In this document: positions 1 through 9,274 of the stretch, one piece after another | Position numbering within the stretch: the first letter of the stretch is position 1 | Layout: the number at the start of each line of letters is the position of its first letter | NCBI GenBank assembly: GCA_021804965.1 | Contig: JAJZGG010000006.1 | Span: 12,038-69,463 of the forward strand | DNA length: 57,426 nucleotides | DNA from: Acidobacteriota bacterium | GTDB lineage: Bacteria; Acidobacteriota; Terriglobia; Terriglobales; Acidobacteriaceae | Direction: 5' to 3' | Position numbers and translations under genes: made by a program | The notes under the pieces: model-generated | Told to the model about the DNA's origin: nothing | The model's database searches: none | Seen by the model: only the letters and a program-made list of their open reading frames with translations

Positions 1-74
1 ATCTGATCTTTGACGGCACCACCGAAGAGCTGCTCCGCAGCCAGGACCCGTTCCTGCAGGAGCTGCTGGCCTGA
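1..74 (+). CDS. ABC transporter ATP-binding protein, C-terminal end only
   Basis: Only the last 23 codons lie in the window. Reading from base 3 gives LIFDGTTEELLRSQDPFLQ and then ends at the TGA at 72-74. A 'FDGT-x-EE(L)-x-SQDP-F' tail is typical of ATPases of the MlaF/Ttg2A type (retrograde phospholipid transport) and of some other ABC ATPases, so the family assignment rests on a short stretch. The Walker motifs lie outside the window. Confidence 0.6.
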   Translation, partial: LIFDGTTEELLRSQDPFLQELLA

Positions 75-97
75 GGGGCCGCAGCCAGGAATCCTCC

Positions 98-736
98 ATG
101 CAGCCCACCCATCCCATTCAGCCAGCAACGCCCGGCCAGCCCGCAATGCCCGGCCAGCCGCAACTCCCGGCTTCCACCGAACGGCTGGAGTTCCGCATGT
201 GGACCCTGGCCGACCGCGACCTTGCCCGCTCGCTCTGGACCGACCCCGAGGTCATGCGGCACATGGGTGGAGCAGCCACTCCGGCAGCCGCAGACCAGCG
301 CCTGCAGCAGGAAATCGACCGGCAGGCCAGGCTTGGCTTCCAATACTGGCCCATCTTTCTGCGCAGCACCGGCCAGTTCGCCGGATGCGCCGGCCTGCGT
401 TGCTTCCACCCGGAGACGCCCGACCGGCAGCCGCCTCAGGAGCTGGAGGTCGGCGTCCACCTGGCCCGTCCCTGCTGGAGCCTGCGCCTGGGCGAGGAGG
501 CGGCATGCGCCGTCATCGACCACGCCTTCAATGTCCTCGGCGTCGAGTCGCTGATGGCCGGCCACGGCCCCGCGCACACCGACTCCCAGGCGCTCATCCT
601 CCGGCTCGGCTTTGTCTACGCGCAGCATGTGGTCTGGGGTCCGCTGCAGGCGCTGCATCCCTTCTATCGGCTTCGGCGCAGCGACCATCTTCTCCGCCGC
701 AACGCCTCCAGCCCGGCCCACCCCGCAGCCTTGTAG
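98..736 (+). CDS. GNAT-family N-acetyltransferase (RimJ/RimL-like)
   Basis: This is a 212-residue protein. After a Pro/Gln-rich leader of about 25 residues (possibly untranslated or a linker) it reads TERLEFRMWTLADRD, the typical first strand of the Acetyltransf_3 (RimJ/RimL) branch of acetyl-CoA-dependent N-acetyltransferases. A central E-V-G-V-H-L strand and a later 'S-QALILRLGF' helix-strand end also fit the family. The substrate could be a ribosomal protein N-terminus or a small amine; the sequence does not say. The gene starts 24 bases after the preceding stop, so it may be transcribed with the ABC gene. The repeated Pro-Gly-Gln-Pro units at the N-terminus make the start uncertain: the conserved domain would tolerate a start up to residue 33. 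Confidence 0.7.
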   Translation: MQPTHPIQPATPGQPAMPGQPQLPASTERLEFRMWTLADRDLARSLWTDPEVMRHMGGAATPAAADQRLQQEIDRQARLGFQYWPIFLRSTGQFAGCAGLRCFHPETPDRQPPQELEVGVHLARPCWSLRLGEEAACAVIDHAFNVLGVESLMAGHGPAHTDSQALILRLGFVYAQHVVWGPLQALHPFYRLRRSDHLLRRNASSPAHPAAL

Positions 737-834
737 CCGGACGAAAACCCGCGCTTCCCGACCGCAGGCTGAACCTGCTAGCGTGGAGAGGTTGCGCGAC
801 AGGCCGCCGCCCAACGAAAGGACACCACAGAATC

Positions 835-2013
835 ATGGGATTTCCATTCCAGAATGTCGATTTGATCCGCCTGGACACCCTCCTGAGCGAAGATGAGCGC
901 ATGGTGCGCCAGACTGCTCGCCAGTTCGTCGAAGACAACATCATCCCCATCATCGAGGACTGCTTCCGCGAAGGGCGTTTTCCCCGCGAACTCGTGCCCC
1001 AGATGGCCGAACTGGGCTTCTTCGGAGCCAACATTGAAGGCTACGGCTGCGCCGGCATGTCCAACGTCGAGTACGGACTCGTCATGCAGGAGTTGGAGCG
1101 CGGCGACTCCGGCATCCGCAGCTTCGTCAGCGTGCAGTCGGCACTGGTCATGTACCCCATCCACGCCTTCGGCTCCGACGAGCAGAAGAACAAGTGGCTG
1201 CCCGAGCTGGCCGCCGGACGCAAACTCGGCTGCTTCGGGCTCACCGAGCCGGGCTTTGGCTCCAATCCCGGCGGCATGACCACCCGCGCCGTGCGCGACG
1301 GCGACTCCTACATCCTGACCGGGGAAAAGATGTGGATCACCTCCGGCACCATCGCCGACGTGGCCATCATCTGGGCCAAAGTCGCCGATGAAAACGACAA
1401 GGTTCGCGGCTTCCTCGTGGAAACCGACCGCGCCGGATTCCGCGCCGATGAGGTCCACGGCAAGTGGTCCCTGCGCGCCTCCATCACCGCAGGACTCTCC
1501 CTGCAGGAGGTGCGCGTACCCGCTGCCAATCTGCTGCCCGGCTCCAGCGGCCTCAAAAGCGCGCTCATGTGCCTGAACCAGGCCCGCTATGGCATCAGCT
1601 GGGGTGCCATCGGTGCGGCCATGGCCGTCTATGACACGGCCCGCCAATACGCCGGCATGCGCAAGCAGTTCCGCAATGAGCCCATTGCCAGCCATCAGCT
1701 CATTCAGGAGAAGCTCGTCTGGATGATCTCGGAAATCTCCAAAGCCCAGCTGCTCAGCCTCCACGCCGGCCGCCTGAAGGACAAAGGCCAGCTCGGCCAT
1801 GAGATCATCTCCCTGGCCAAGCGCAACAACGTCTGGATGGCTCTGGAATCGGCGCGCATCGCCCGTCAGGTTCTCGGCGCCAACGGCATCACCGAGGACT
1901 ATCCGATCATGCGCCACATGATGAACCTCGAGTCGGTCATCACCTACGAAGGCACCCATGATGTGCACGGGCTCGTCATCGGCCAGCACATCACCGGCAT
2001 CCCCGCCTACTGA
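835..2013 (+). CDS. gcdH: Glutaryl-CoA dehydrogenase (acyl-CoA dehydrogenase family)
   Basis: A 392-residue FAD flavoenzyme, the usual length for the family. It oxidises and decarboxylates glutaryl-CoA to crotonyl-CoA in lysine/tryptophan catabolism. Diagnostic blocks are SFVSVQSALVMYPI and GSDEQKNKWLPELAAG near residues 98-125, the FAD motif GCFGLTEPGFGSNPGG at about 132-147, WITSG, and YEGTHDVH with the expected catalytic Glu at residue 372, followed by the IGQHITGIPAY end typical of GcdH rather than of other acyl-CoA dehydrogenases. The frame is open upstream to base 10, but that extension overlaps the GNAT gene and looks like noise, so the ATG at 835 is chosen. A terminator follows at 2051. 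Confidence 0.9.
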   Translation: MGFPFQNVDLIRLDTLLSEDERMVRQTARQFVEDNIIPIIEDCFREGRFPRELVPQMAELGFFGANIEGYGCAGMSNVEYGLVMQELERGDSGIRSFVSVQSALVMYPIHAFGSDEQKNKWLPELAAGRKLGCFGLTEPGFGSNPGGMTTRAVRDGDSYILTGEKMWITSGTIADVAIIWAKVADENDKVRGFLVETDRAGFRADEVHGKWSLRASITAGLSLQEVRVPAANLLPGSSGLKSALMCLNQARYGISWGAIGAAMAVYDTARQYAGMRKQFRNEPIASHQLIQEKLVWMISEISKAQLLSLHAGRLKDKGQLGHEIISLAKRNNVWMALESARIARQVLGANGITEDYPIMRHMMNLESVITYEGTHDVHGLVIGQHITGIPAY

Positions 2014-2050
2014 TTGCGCGCCTCCACGGCGCGCCGGTCATCGTTGAAGC

Positions 2051-2087
2051 ATACGGCAGGTCATCCCCACCTGCCGTATCCTGCTTT
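2051..2087 (+). terminator. Rho-independent terminator after gcdH
   Basis: An 11 bp perfect stem (ATACGGCAGGT at 2051-2061 with its complement at 2069-2079) and a 7-base loop are followed by CTGCTTTT. It lies 38 bases after the gcdH stop. Confidence 0.7.
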
Positions 2088-2189
2088 TGCGCCCTGTTTA
2101 CCAGGTATCCCCACCGGATTAGCGCCTGCTCACCTCCCGCTTCGGTGGCCACCGCCCACCGTCGGAGTTCGCTCCCGCACCAAAAGCAT

Positions 2190-2211
2190 GAGCCGACCCG
2201 AAGGTCGGCTC
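2190..2211 (-). terminator. Hairpin terminator after the cyclophilin gene
   Basis: A 9 bp stem (GAGCCGACC/GGTCGGCTC) with a tetraloop. On the minus strand it is followed by ATGCTTTTGG, a short T-run. It lies 23 bases past the stop of the cyclophilin gene at 2235. Confidence 0.6.
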
Positions 2212-2234
2212 ATCGTCGTTCCCTGCTTCCGGCT

Positions 2235-2765
2235 TTAGCTCACGCGCTCAATCGTCACCGACTCCAGCACCACCGGCTTCAGCGGCTTGTCCTGCGAGTT
2301 CCGCGGCAACTTCGTGATCCGGTCGGCAATCTCCTGCCCTTCGACCACTTCGCCAAAGATCGTATGCCGTCCCGTCAGCCACGTGGTCGCTGCCACCGTG
2401 ATGAAGAACTGGCTGCCGTTCGTATTCGGTCCGGCATTGGCCATGGCCAGCTTTCCCGGCTTGTCAAAGCTGTGTCGCGAACCGCGCGTCTCATCCTCAA
2501 ACCGATAGCCCGGTCCGCCCATGCCGCTTCCTGCCGGGTCGCCGCCCTGGATCATGAAATCCGGAATCACCCGATGGAAGATCGTCCCGTCGTAGAGCTT
2601 GTCCGTCGAGGTCTTGCCCGTCAACGGGTGCTTCCACTCGCGCTTGCCCTCGGCCAGCTCAATAAAGTTTGCCACTGTGATCGGTGCGTCCTCCGGAAAC
2701 AGGCGAACGGTGATTTTTCCCTCGCTGGTCTGGAAGATGGCGTACGTACCTGGGGTCAGTTCCAT
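2235..2765 (-). CDS. Peptidyl-prolyl cis-trans isomerase, cyclophilin type (cytoplasmic)
   Basis: A 176-residue cyclophilin that catalyses proline isomerisation. There is no signal peptide, so it should be cytoplasmic. Family core motifs are complete: FHRVIPDFMIQGGDP (active-site Arg and the F-x-x-Q-G-G-D block, residues about 68-80), LAMANAGPNTNGSQFFIT (about 104-121) and HTIFGEV. It lies 55 bases downstream of a second, exported cyclophilin on the same strand with clearly related sequence. The two are probably a tandem duplication specialised for cytoplasm and periplasm. Confidence 0.92.
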   Translation of the reverse strand: MELTPGTYAIFQTSEGKITVRLFPEDAPITVANFIELAEGKREWKHPLTGKTSTDKLYDGTIFHRVIPDFMIQGGDPAGSGMGGPGYRFEDETRGSRHSFDKPGKLAMANAGPNTNGSQFFITVAATTWLTGRHTIFGEVVEGQEIADRITKLPRNSQDKPLKPVVLESVTIERVS

Positions 2766-2820
2766 GCAGATTCCTTTCTGAATGCGGCATCGCTGCCGGT
2801 TTGGCTTGGGATGCCGGGGT

Positions 2821-3648
2821 TTACTGTTGCGTGCCTGTTGCAGGCGCTACCCCAGCAGCGGGCGCTGCGCCCGTGGCAGGGGCTTGTGGCTCGGCTGGCA
2901 GCGGTGGCACCGGCTCGCCTTCCGGCACAATCACCACCTTGTTCAGCACCACCGGCGTAATCGGCTTGTCATTGCCATCGCGGTTTACGCGCGCAATGGC
3001 CTTCACCACCACCACACCATCCGGATCGCACTGCCCAAAGATCGTGTAATGCTGATCGAGTGAGGGGTAGGCCTGCTCGGTGATGAAGAACTGGCTTCCA
3101 TTGGTATTCGGGCCCGAGTTGGCCATGGCCAGCCGCCCCGGCTCATCGAAGTTCAGGTTGGGATCAAACTCGTCATCGAACTTGTAGCCCGGATCGCCCA
3201 TCCCCGTTCCCGTCGGGTCGCCGCCCTGGATCATGAATCCCGGAATCACCCGATGAAACGTCGTCCCGTCGTAGTAGGGCTTGCCGCTGATCTTCTTCTG
3301 CGTCGCAGGATCCAACCATTCCCGGCTTCCCGTCGCCAATCCAATGAAGTTGGCCACCGCATTCGGTGCCTGCTTCTGATAAAACTGGCAGACAATCCGC
3401 CCCATCGATGTCTGGAAGATCACATGCGGTCCATTGGGATGGACAAACGCCGCAGCCTGGGGCGTAGGACCATCCGGCAGATCGGCATCCGAAGCCGGTG
3501 CCGCCTGCGAAGCGGGGGCGGACTGCGTCGTCGCCGGCGCTGCCGGACTCTGCGGCGTTGCCGGAGTATCCGGGGTCTGCTGTGCTCCTGCTGTCATGCC
3601 ACCGCAGACCAGCAGGGCCAAAAAGAGGGAGTGCGATATCCGTGTCAT
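2821..3648 (-). CDS. Peptidyl-prolyl cis-trans isomerase, cyclophilin type (exported)
   Basis: A 275-residue exported cyclophilin. The chosen start (ATG at 3648) gives a signal peptide (MTRISHSLFLALLVCGGMTAGA), followed by a Pro/Ala/Gln-rich linker to about residue 60. The isomerase domain then has FHRVIPGFMIQGGDP and LAMANSGPNTNGSQFFIT, and HYTIFGQCDPDG. A 25-residue Ala/Pro tail ends the protein. It likely assists folding of periplasmic or outer-membrane proteins. The frame is open upstream to 3702, but that extension would put the signal sequence inside the protein. It lies between acs and the cytoplasmic cyclophilin, all on the minus strand with short gaps, so the three may be co-transcribed. 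Confidence 0.88.
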   Translation of the reverse strand: MTRISHSLFLALLVCGGMTAGAQQTPDTPATPQSPAAPATTQSAPASQAAPASDADLPDGPTPQAAAFVHPNGPHVIFQTSMGRIVCQFYQKQAPNAVANFIGLATGSREWLDPATQKKISGKPYYDGTTFHRVIPGFMIQGGDPTGTGMGDPGYKFDDEFDPNLNFDEPGRLAMANSGPNTNGSQFFITEQAYPSLDQHYTIFGQCDPDGVVVVKAIARVNRDGNDKPITPVVLNKVVIVPEGEPVPPLPAEPQAPATGAAPAAGVAPATGTQQ

Positions 3649-3707
3649 CACTGGACAGAATAAACCACCCTGCCCCGTCCGCGCCCGTACGCCCGCACCC
3701 ATTCCCC

Positions 3708-5690
3708 TCAGGATTCCTCGTCTTCCCGCAGCCGTGCCAGGGCTGAGAAATCCTCCAGCGTCGTTGTGTCGCCGGCAATCTTGCCCGTCGTGGCCAGTTC
3801 CCGCAGCAGCCGACGCATAATCTTCCCGCTGCGTGTCTTCGGCAGCACATCCGTAAAGCGAATCTCCTCCGGCCGAGCCAGCGCGCCAATCTCCTGGGCC
3901 ACCCAGCGCTTCAGCTCCTGCTTCAGCGCCTCCAGGTCCCCGGCCGCGCGCGCCGCCGTCTCCAGCGTCACAAAGGCCACAATCGCCTGCCCCTTCAGAT
4001 CATCCGGCCTGCCCACCACCGCAGCTTCGGCCACCTTGGGATGCGCCACCAGCGCCGACTCCACCTCCATCGTGCCCAGCCGATGGCCGCTCACGTTGAT
4101 CACGTCATCCACGCGACCCATCAGCCACAGGTATCCATCCTCATCGCGTCGCGCACCGTCTCCGGTAAAGTAGCAGCCCGGCACATCCGACCAGTAGGTC
4201 TTCCGATACCGCTCCGGATCGCCGTACACCGTCCGTGCCATCGACGGCCAGGGCCGTCGAACCACCAGCAGCCCGCCGCTGCCGGCCGGAACCGGCTTCC
4301 CGCTGCGATCCACCACATCCGGCTCCACCCCAAAGAACGGCAGCGTCGCCGAACCCGGCTTCGTTGGCACCGCGCCCGGCAGCGGAGCCACCATGATGCC
4401 GCCGGTCTCCGTCTGCCACCACGTATCCACAATCGGGCAGCGTCCGCCGCCAATCTTGTCCCGATACCAGATCCACGCCTCCGGATTGATCGGCTCCCCG
4501 ACCGTTCCCAGCAGTCGCAGCGAGCTCAGATCATGCTTCTCCACATGCTCATCGCCCCACTTGATAAACGCGCGAATCGCCGTCGGTGCCGTGTAAAACA
4601 CGCTCACCTTGTGCTGCTCGATAATCTGCCAGAAACGCGAAAAATCCGGAAAGTTCGGCGCACCTTCATACATCAGCACCGTGGCCCCATTGGCCAGCGG
4701 GCCATACACCACATAGCTGTGTCCGGTCACCCAGCCAATATCCGCCGTGCACCAGTACACATCCTCTTCGCGCAGATCAAAGACAAACTTCGTCGTCAGG
4801 TACGTCTGCACCCCATAGCCGCCCGTCGTGTGTACCAGCCCCTTCGGCTTGCCCGTTGTGCCCGAGGTGTAGAGGATGTAGAGCGGATCCTCGGCATCCA
4901 TCGGCTCCGATGCGCAAACCGCATCCGCTCCCGCCACCAGCTCATGCCACCAGTGGTCGCGTCCGGCCTGCATCGCCACCGGCGTGCCCGTCCGCCGCAG
5001 CACCACCACATGCCGCACGCTCGGAGCCTGCTCCAGCGCCTGATCCACCGTCTGCTTCAGCGGAATCTCCGTTCCCCGCCGCCAGCTTCCATCCTGGGTC
5101 AGCACCGCCACGCACTGCGCATCGTTCACCCGGTCGGCAATCGCGCTGGCCGCAAAGCCGCCAAAGATCACCGAATGAATCGCGCCAATCCGTGCGCAGG
5201 CCAGCACCGCAATCGCCAGCTCCGGCGTCATGCCCATGTAAATCGCCACCCGGTCGCCCTTGCCAATGCCCAGCGAGCGCAATGCACTGGCCGCCTTCTG
5301 CACCTCGCCATGCAGCTCGCGATAGCTGATGCGCCGCTCTTCGCCCGTCGGCTCGCCCACCCACAGCAGCGCCGTCTTGTCTGCCCGCTCTCCCAGCGCA
5401 TGCCGGTCCACACAGTTGTGGCACAGGTTCAACTTTCCGTCCACAAACCACTTGGCCTGCGGCAGTTGCCAGTCCAGCACCCGCGACCACGGAGCAAACC
5501 AGTCCAGCTCCCCGGCAGCCTCAGCCCAGAATGCCTCCGGATCGGCAATCGAGCGCGCATACCGCTCGCGATACTCAGCCAGTGACGAGACATGCGCCTG
5601 CGCACAGAACTCCTCCGAGGGGGTAAAGATGCGGTTTTCCCGCAGAGTCGATTCCAGATGATTGCCGGAGTTGCCAGACTGGGATTCCAT
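3708..5690 (-). CDS. acsA: Acetyl-coenzyme A synthetase
   Basis: A 660-residue AMP-forming enzyme that activates acetate to acetyl-CoA. The length and N-terminal lead-in ([22 protein letters not shown] domain) match AcsA, as does the adenylate motif [11 protein letters not shown] near residue 273. The C-terminal block [10 protein letters not shown] contains the lysine (about residue 623) that Pat-type acetyltransferases modify in other bacteria. Upstream reading frame to 6245 exists, but it crosses the divergent serB gene, so the ATG at 5690 ([10 protein letters not shown]) is used. The Shine-Dalgarno candidate AAGGA lies a little far away (about 13 bases). Confidence 0.93.
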   Translation of the reverse strand: MESQSGNSGNHLESTLRENRIFTPSEEFCAQAHVSSLAEYRERYARSIADPEAFWAEAAGELDWFAPWSRVLDWQLPQAKWFVDGKLNLCHNCVDRHALGERADKTALLWVGEPTGEERRISYRELHGEVQKAASALRSLGIGKGDRVAIYMGMTPELAIAVLACARIGAIHSVIFGGFAASAIADRVNDAQCVAVLTQDGSWRRGTEIPLKQTVDQALEQAPSVRHVVVLRRTGTPVAMQAGRDHWWHELVAGADAVCASEPMDAEDPLYILYTSGTTGKPKGLVHTTGGYGVQTYLTTKFVFDLREEDVYWCTADIGWVTGHSYVVYGPLANGATVLMYEGAPNFPDFSRFWQIIEQHKVSVFYTAPTAIRAFIKWGDEHVEKHDLSSLRLLGTVGEPINPEAWIWYRDKIGGGRCPIVDTWWQTETGGIMVAPLPGAVPTKPGSATLPFFGVEPDVVDRSGKPVPAGSGGLLVVRRPWPSMARTVYGDPERYRKTYWSDVPGCYFTGDGARRDEDGYLWLMGRVDDVINVSGHRLGTMEVESALVAHPKVAEAAVVGRPDDLKGQAIVAFVTLETAARAAGDLEALKQELKRWVAQEIGALARPEEIRFTDVLPKTRSGKIMRRLLRELATTGKIAGDTTTLEDFSALARLREDEES

Positions 5691-5895
5691 GATCAATGAA
5701 AATTCCTTTTGGAAAATCGATGTATGCATGCGCGCTGCAGCAGGATTGGACCGGGAAACTGAGCGCAGATCCGCGACGTACACAGGGATCGAATGAAACA
5801 ATAAGCGTTGAGACACTGCCGCGGCAAGCGGCACCCGCTCCCGGCAGCTCCATCGCTGCCGACCAACCCCACTCCGCCAGCAGAAAGCGAGGCCA

Positions 5896-6888
5896 ATGAA
5901 GCTCCCGTCGGCAACCCCGGATCCAGCATCCGCCCCCATGCCCATCCGCATCCTCTGCATGCAGGCCATTCTCGATCCAGAGACTCTCGCCGCCGCCCGC
6001 CAGCGCATCCTCGCCATGGGTGCCGTCATCGAGGGCGAACGCTGGCTCACCGCGCCCGGCCAGGGCATCTTCGCACGCGGCTGCCTGGAGTGGACCGCCA
6101 CCATCCCCGCCTCCGAGGTCGATTCCCTGCGCCAGTCGCTGCTCTCCTTTGCCGAGGCTTCGCAGACCGACTGCCTGCTGCTGCCCACCGCCCACAGCCA
6201 GCGCCTGCCCGCCATGGTTGCCTTTGACATGGACTCGACCCTCATTCAGGGCGAGGTCATCGATGAGCTGGCCCGCCTGGCCGGCGTCGGCCAGGCCGTC
6301 TCCGCCATCACCGCCGCCGCCATGCGCGGCGAACTGGTCTTTCAGGAGAGCTTCCGCCGTCGTGTCGCCCTGCTTCGCGGACTCCCCGAGCAGTCCGTCC
6401 TCAGCCTCATCGGCAGCATCCCGCTCATGCCCGGTGCCGAGCGCCTCTTCGCCGTCCTGCACGCGCTGCAGGTGCGCACAGCCGTGCTCTCCGGCGGCTT
6501 CACCTTCTTCGGACGCCAGCTCCAGCACCGGCTCGGCATCCAGCACCTGCACGCCAACGAGCTGGACATCCGCGACGGCCGCGTCACTGGCGAAATCCGC
6601 GGCGAGATCATCGATGGAGCGCGCAAGGCCGCACTCCTCGGCCAGCTTGCCGCCAGCCACGGCCTGCACCTGCACCAGACCGCAGCCGTCGGCGACGGTG
6701 CCAACGATCTGCCCATGCTGCGGCTTTCCGGCATGGGTGTGGCCTTCCACGCCAAGCCGCTGGTCCGCGCCAGTGCCCAGTCCGCCATCAGCCATCAGCC
6801 GCTCGACGCGTTGCTCTATCTCTTCGGCCTCACCGATGACGAAATCGCCGCCGCCGAACAGCAGGCCCGCGCACTGCCCTCTGCCTGA
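5896..6888 (+). CDS. serB: Phosphoserine phosphatase (HAD family)
   Basis: A protein of up to 330 residues that performs the last step of serine synthesis. The HAD signature is complete: [18 protein letters not shown] (nucleophile Asp and acid Asp in DMDST, residues about 112-116), the motif II region [11 protein letters not shown], the lysine in DGARKAALL, and motif [15 protein letters not shown]. An N-terminal region of about 100 residues before the HAD domain corresponds to the ACT-like regulatory part seen in many SerB proteins. The start is uncertain: ATG 5896 has a GAGG only three bases away, so ATG 5938 (MPIRILCMQ) may be the true one. It is divergent from acsA. Confidence 0.9.
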   Translation: MKLPSATPDPASAPMPIRILCMQAILDPETLAAARQRILAMGAVIEGERWLTAPGQGIFARGCLEWTATIPASEVDSLRQSLLSFAEASQTDCLLLPTAHSQRLPAMVAFDMDSTLIQGEVIDELARLAGVGQAVSAITAAAMRGELVFQESFRRRVALLRGLPEQSVLSLIGSIPLMPGAERLFAVLHALQVRTAVLSGGFTFFGRQLQHRLGIQHLHANELDIRDGRVTGEIRGEIIDGARKAALLGQLAASHGLHLHQTAAVGDGANDLPMLRLSGMGVAFHAKPLVRASAQSAISHQPLDALLYLFGLTDDEIAAAEQQARALPSA

Positions 6889-6913
6889 GCGCCAACCCCC
6901 GCCGCAAACACCA

Positions 6914-6945
6914 GGAGCCCTGCCCGGACCGCCGGACAGGGCTCC
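6914..6945. terminator. Hairpin between convergent serB and galE
   Basis: A 9 bp stem GGAGCCCTG/CAGGGCTCC with a further inner CCGG pairing, followed on the plus strand by ATTTCGTT. It lies between the two convergent stops (6888 and 6965) and may serve both genes. Confidence 0.55.
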
Positions 6946-6964
6946 ATTTCGTTCCGTGCCGCCT

Positions 6965-7981
6965 TCAGCCCTTCGCGTAGCGCTTCTGGTGCCAGATCCA
7001 AGCCGTGCGCAGAATCCCATCCAGCGTCGTATAGCGCGGCTTCCAGCCCAGCTCAGAGATCGCCCGCGAGCTGGACGCCACCAGCACCGCCGGATCGCCT
7101 GCCCGCCGCGGCTCCACCTCTGCCGGAATCGCATGCCCGGTCACCCGCCGCGCCGATTCGATCACCTGCTGCACCGTGAATCCCGATCCATTCCCCAGGT
7201 TATAGATCAGCCGGTGATCGGCTGCCCGCGGCGTCTCCAGCGCCTGCAGTGCCAGCACATGCGCCTCCGCCAGGTCGGCCACGTGCACATAGTCGCGAAT
7301 GCAGGTCCCATCGATCGTCGGATAGTCATTCCCATAAATCTTGATCGAAGCGCGCCGTCCCAGCGCCACGTCCAGAATCAGCGGGATCAGGTGCGACTCC
7401 GGCTCATGCGACTCTCCCCGCACAATCCCCTCCGGCGTCTCCGCCGCACCGGCCACGTTGAAGTACCGCAGCGCCGCGCTGCGCAGCCCATGAATGCGAT
7501 GGAACCAGTTCAGCATCTGCTCCACCAGCAGCTTCGACTCCCCATAGGCATTCGTCGGCTGCAGCCGCGCAGACTCCGGAATCGGCACCGTCTCCGGCTC
7601 CCCGTACACCGCCGCCGTCGAGGAAAACACCAGCCGCCGCGGTCCGCAGGCAATCATCGCCTCCAGCAGCGAGAGCGTCTCCGCCGTATTGTTGCGGAAG
7701 TACAGCTCCGGCTTCTGCATCGACTCGCCGGCCTCAATCAGCGCGGCAAAGTGAATGACCCCGTCAAACGGCTCGCCTGCCGCCGTTGCCTCACGAAACA
7801 CTCCCTCCACCCGCTCCCGATCCGCCAGCGAGGCCTCCACAAACGGAATTCCCACCGGCAGCGCATCCCGATGCGCATGGCATAGGTTGTCCAGAATGAC
7901 GACTTTGTAACCACGGCTCACCAGAAGTTCCGCAACGGTACTTCCGATATACCCCGCCCCACCCGTGACCAGGATTTTCAT
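6965..7981 (-). CDS. galE: UDP-glucose 4-epimerase
   Basis: A 338-residue short-chain dehydrogenase-like epimerase that interconverts UDP-glucose and UDP-galactose for cell-surface polysaccharides. It shows the NAD-binding motif VTGGAGYIGS at residues 4-13, FSSTAAVYG, the catalytic Y-x3-K in NAYGESKLLVEQ, LRYFNVAGA, and RDYVHVADLAEAHVLAL. The start at 7981 is preferred over the ATG at 7990 because the GAGGAG site is only one or two bases from 7990 but about ten from 7981. It is divergent from the TonB-like gene. Confidence 0.92.
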   Translation of the reverse strand: MKILVTGGAGYIGSTVAELLVSRGYKVVILDNLCHAHRDALPVGIPFVEASLADRERVEGVFREATAAGEPFDGVIHFAALIEAGESMQKPELYFRNNTAETLSLLEAMIACGPRRLVFSSTAAVYGEPETVPIPESARLQPTNAYGESKLLVEQMLNWFHRIHGLRSAALRYFNVAGAAETPEGIVRGESHEPESHLIPLILDVALGRRASIKIYGNDYPTIDGTCIRDYVHVADLAEAHVLALQALETPRAADHRLIYNLGNGSGFTVQQVIESARRVTGHAIPAEVEPRRAGDPAVLVASSSRAISELGWKPRYTTLDGILRTAWIWHQKRYAKG

Positions 7982-8150
7982 AAAAAACATTCTCCTCGTA
8001 CTGCAATTCGGTTACGTTTAGAGTATGAGTTCGTCCCACAACCAAGGTCTTCTGCAAAAACGAAAGACACACCGGCTAGCCAGCCCCTGCTCCTTCCCGC
8101 TGGCCTGCAACGGCAAGGGTGGGATACTCATCCATTACTAGGATTGACAC

Positions 8151-9203
8151 ATGACTACGCAACCCGATGCGCAACCCCACCGTTTCGGACTGCTTCCTGA
8201 ACCAGAGCGGAACCCGGCCACCTTTTTCGCCAGCGCCATCCTCAACGCTTCCCTGCTGGCACTGCTGCTCGTTCTCGGCACCTTCGCCCACCATGCCATC
8301 GTACAACGACGCATGGAATCGATTACATTGAGCCTGCCCGTCTCCAAACCGCCGGAGATCAAGGTCAAGACGCCGCCTGCGCCCAGGATTCCCCCGCCGG
8401 TCCTGCCGCCGACCGTCCACATTCAGCCACCGCGTCTGGTGGTCACCCGCACCGAGCCCAAGCCGCAGATGCAGCCGCTGCCCATCGTCAAGGAAAAGGC
8501 GCAGCTCCCCATCGAGCACGCTTCCAAGCCGCAGGTCGTCCTAGCTCCCCAGCCCAAGGCCGCGCTGGCCTTCGCGGCTGCGCCGGCCGTGGCGCCACAG
8601 GCCAGGCCCTCCACCACTGCCGTTCACTTTGGCGACCTCAACGGTGCCCGTCCCAACGCCAATGCCAACCGCCCCGCCACCGTTGCCGCCCTCGGCAATC
8701 CCTACGGCGGCAACCAGGGCCGGGCAGAGGCTCCGCGCGGCGTCGTCGGTTCGGCCGGCTTCGGAAACGGCACCCGTTCCGGCTCCAGTGCCGGCGTCGT
8801 CGGTCATGTGGCCTCGGCCGGCATTCCCGGCTCGGCCATGGAGCGGCAGGCCAATGCCGGCCATGTCGCCGCAGCCGGCATTCCCGGCATGGTCCATCCC
8901 GCTGCTCCGGCCCTGGCGGCTGCGCCTGTCGTGCGCACCACGCCGCCGGTGCTCGTCGTCAGCAACAAGCCGGAATACACCCCGGAGGCTCGGCAGCTCA
9001 ATATTCAGGGCGATGTCGTGCTCAGCGTTACCATTACGTCCGCAGGGACGACTGTCGTACATGGCGTGGTGCGTGGCCTTGGACACGGGCTGGATCAATC
9101 CGCGATCCGCTCAGCGTCAACCTACCGTTTCCGACCAGCAACGCGTAACGGACAACCCGTGGATTACTCGACCAACATCATTGTTCGCTTCCAGACGGCC
9201 TGA
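8151..9203 (+). CDS. TonB-family energy-transducing protein
   Basis: 350 residues: a short cytoplasmic tail, one membrane helix (about 25-48), a Pro/Lys-rich periplasmic stretch (KPPEIKVKTPPAPRIPPP), a Gly/Ala-rich spacer with repeated 'G-x-V-x-S-A-G' units, and a C-terminal TonB domain (about 265-349: TPEARQLNIQGDVVLSVTI ... TYRFRPATRNGQPVDYSTNI). TonB proteins couple the proton motive force to outer-membrane receptors. Two such receptors occur later in this window, at 36.7-39.3 and 50.1-53.9 kb, but no link beyond family logic can be shown. No ExbB/ExbD genes are adjacent. Confidence 0.8.
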   Translation: MTTQPDAQPHRFGLLPEPERNPATFFASAILNASLLALLLVLGTFAHHAIVQRRMESITLSLPVSKPPEIKVKTPPAPRIPPPVLPPTVHIQPPRLVVTRTEPKPQMQPLPIVKEKAQLPIEHASKPQVVLAPQPKAALAFAAAPAVAPQARPSTTAVHFGDLNGARPNANANRPATVAALGNPYGGNQGRAEAPRGVVGSAGFGNGTRSGSSAGVVGHVASAGIPGSAMERQANAGHVAAAGIPGMVHPAAPALAAAPVVRTTPPVLVVSNKPEYTPEARQLNIQGDVVLSVTITSAGTTVVHGVVRGLGHGLDQSAIRSASTYRFRPATRNGQPVDYSTNIIVRFQTA

Positions 9204-9274
9204 GCCGTGCGATGATGAGAAAAACACCTGAGCAATCCATGGCAGAGGAAAGTTCCGTACATCAGGAGATTGTC

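Noticed and set aside
5691-6245. N-terminal extension of acetyl-CoA synthetase by 185 residues
   Set aside because: It overlaps the divergent serB gene and has no similarity to the ACS_N start; AcsA length is normal from 5690.
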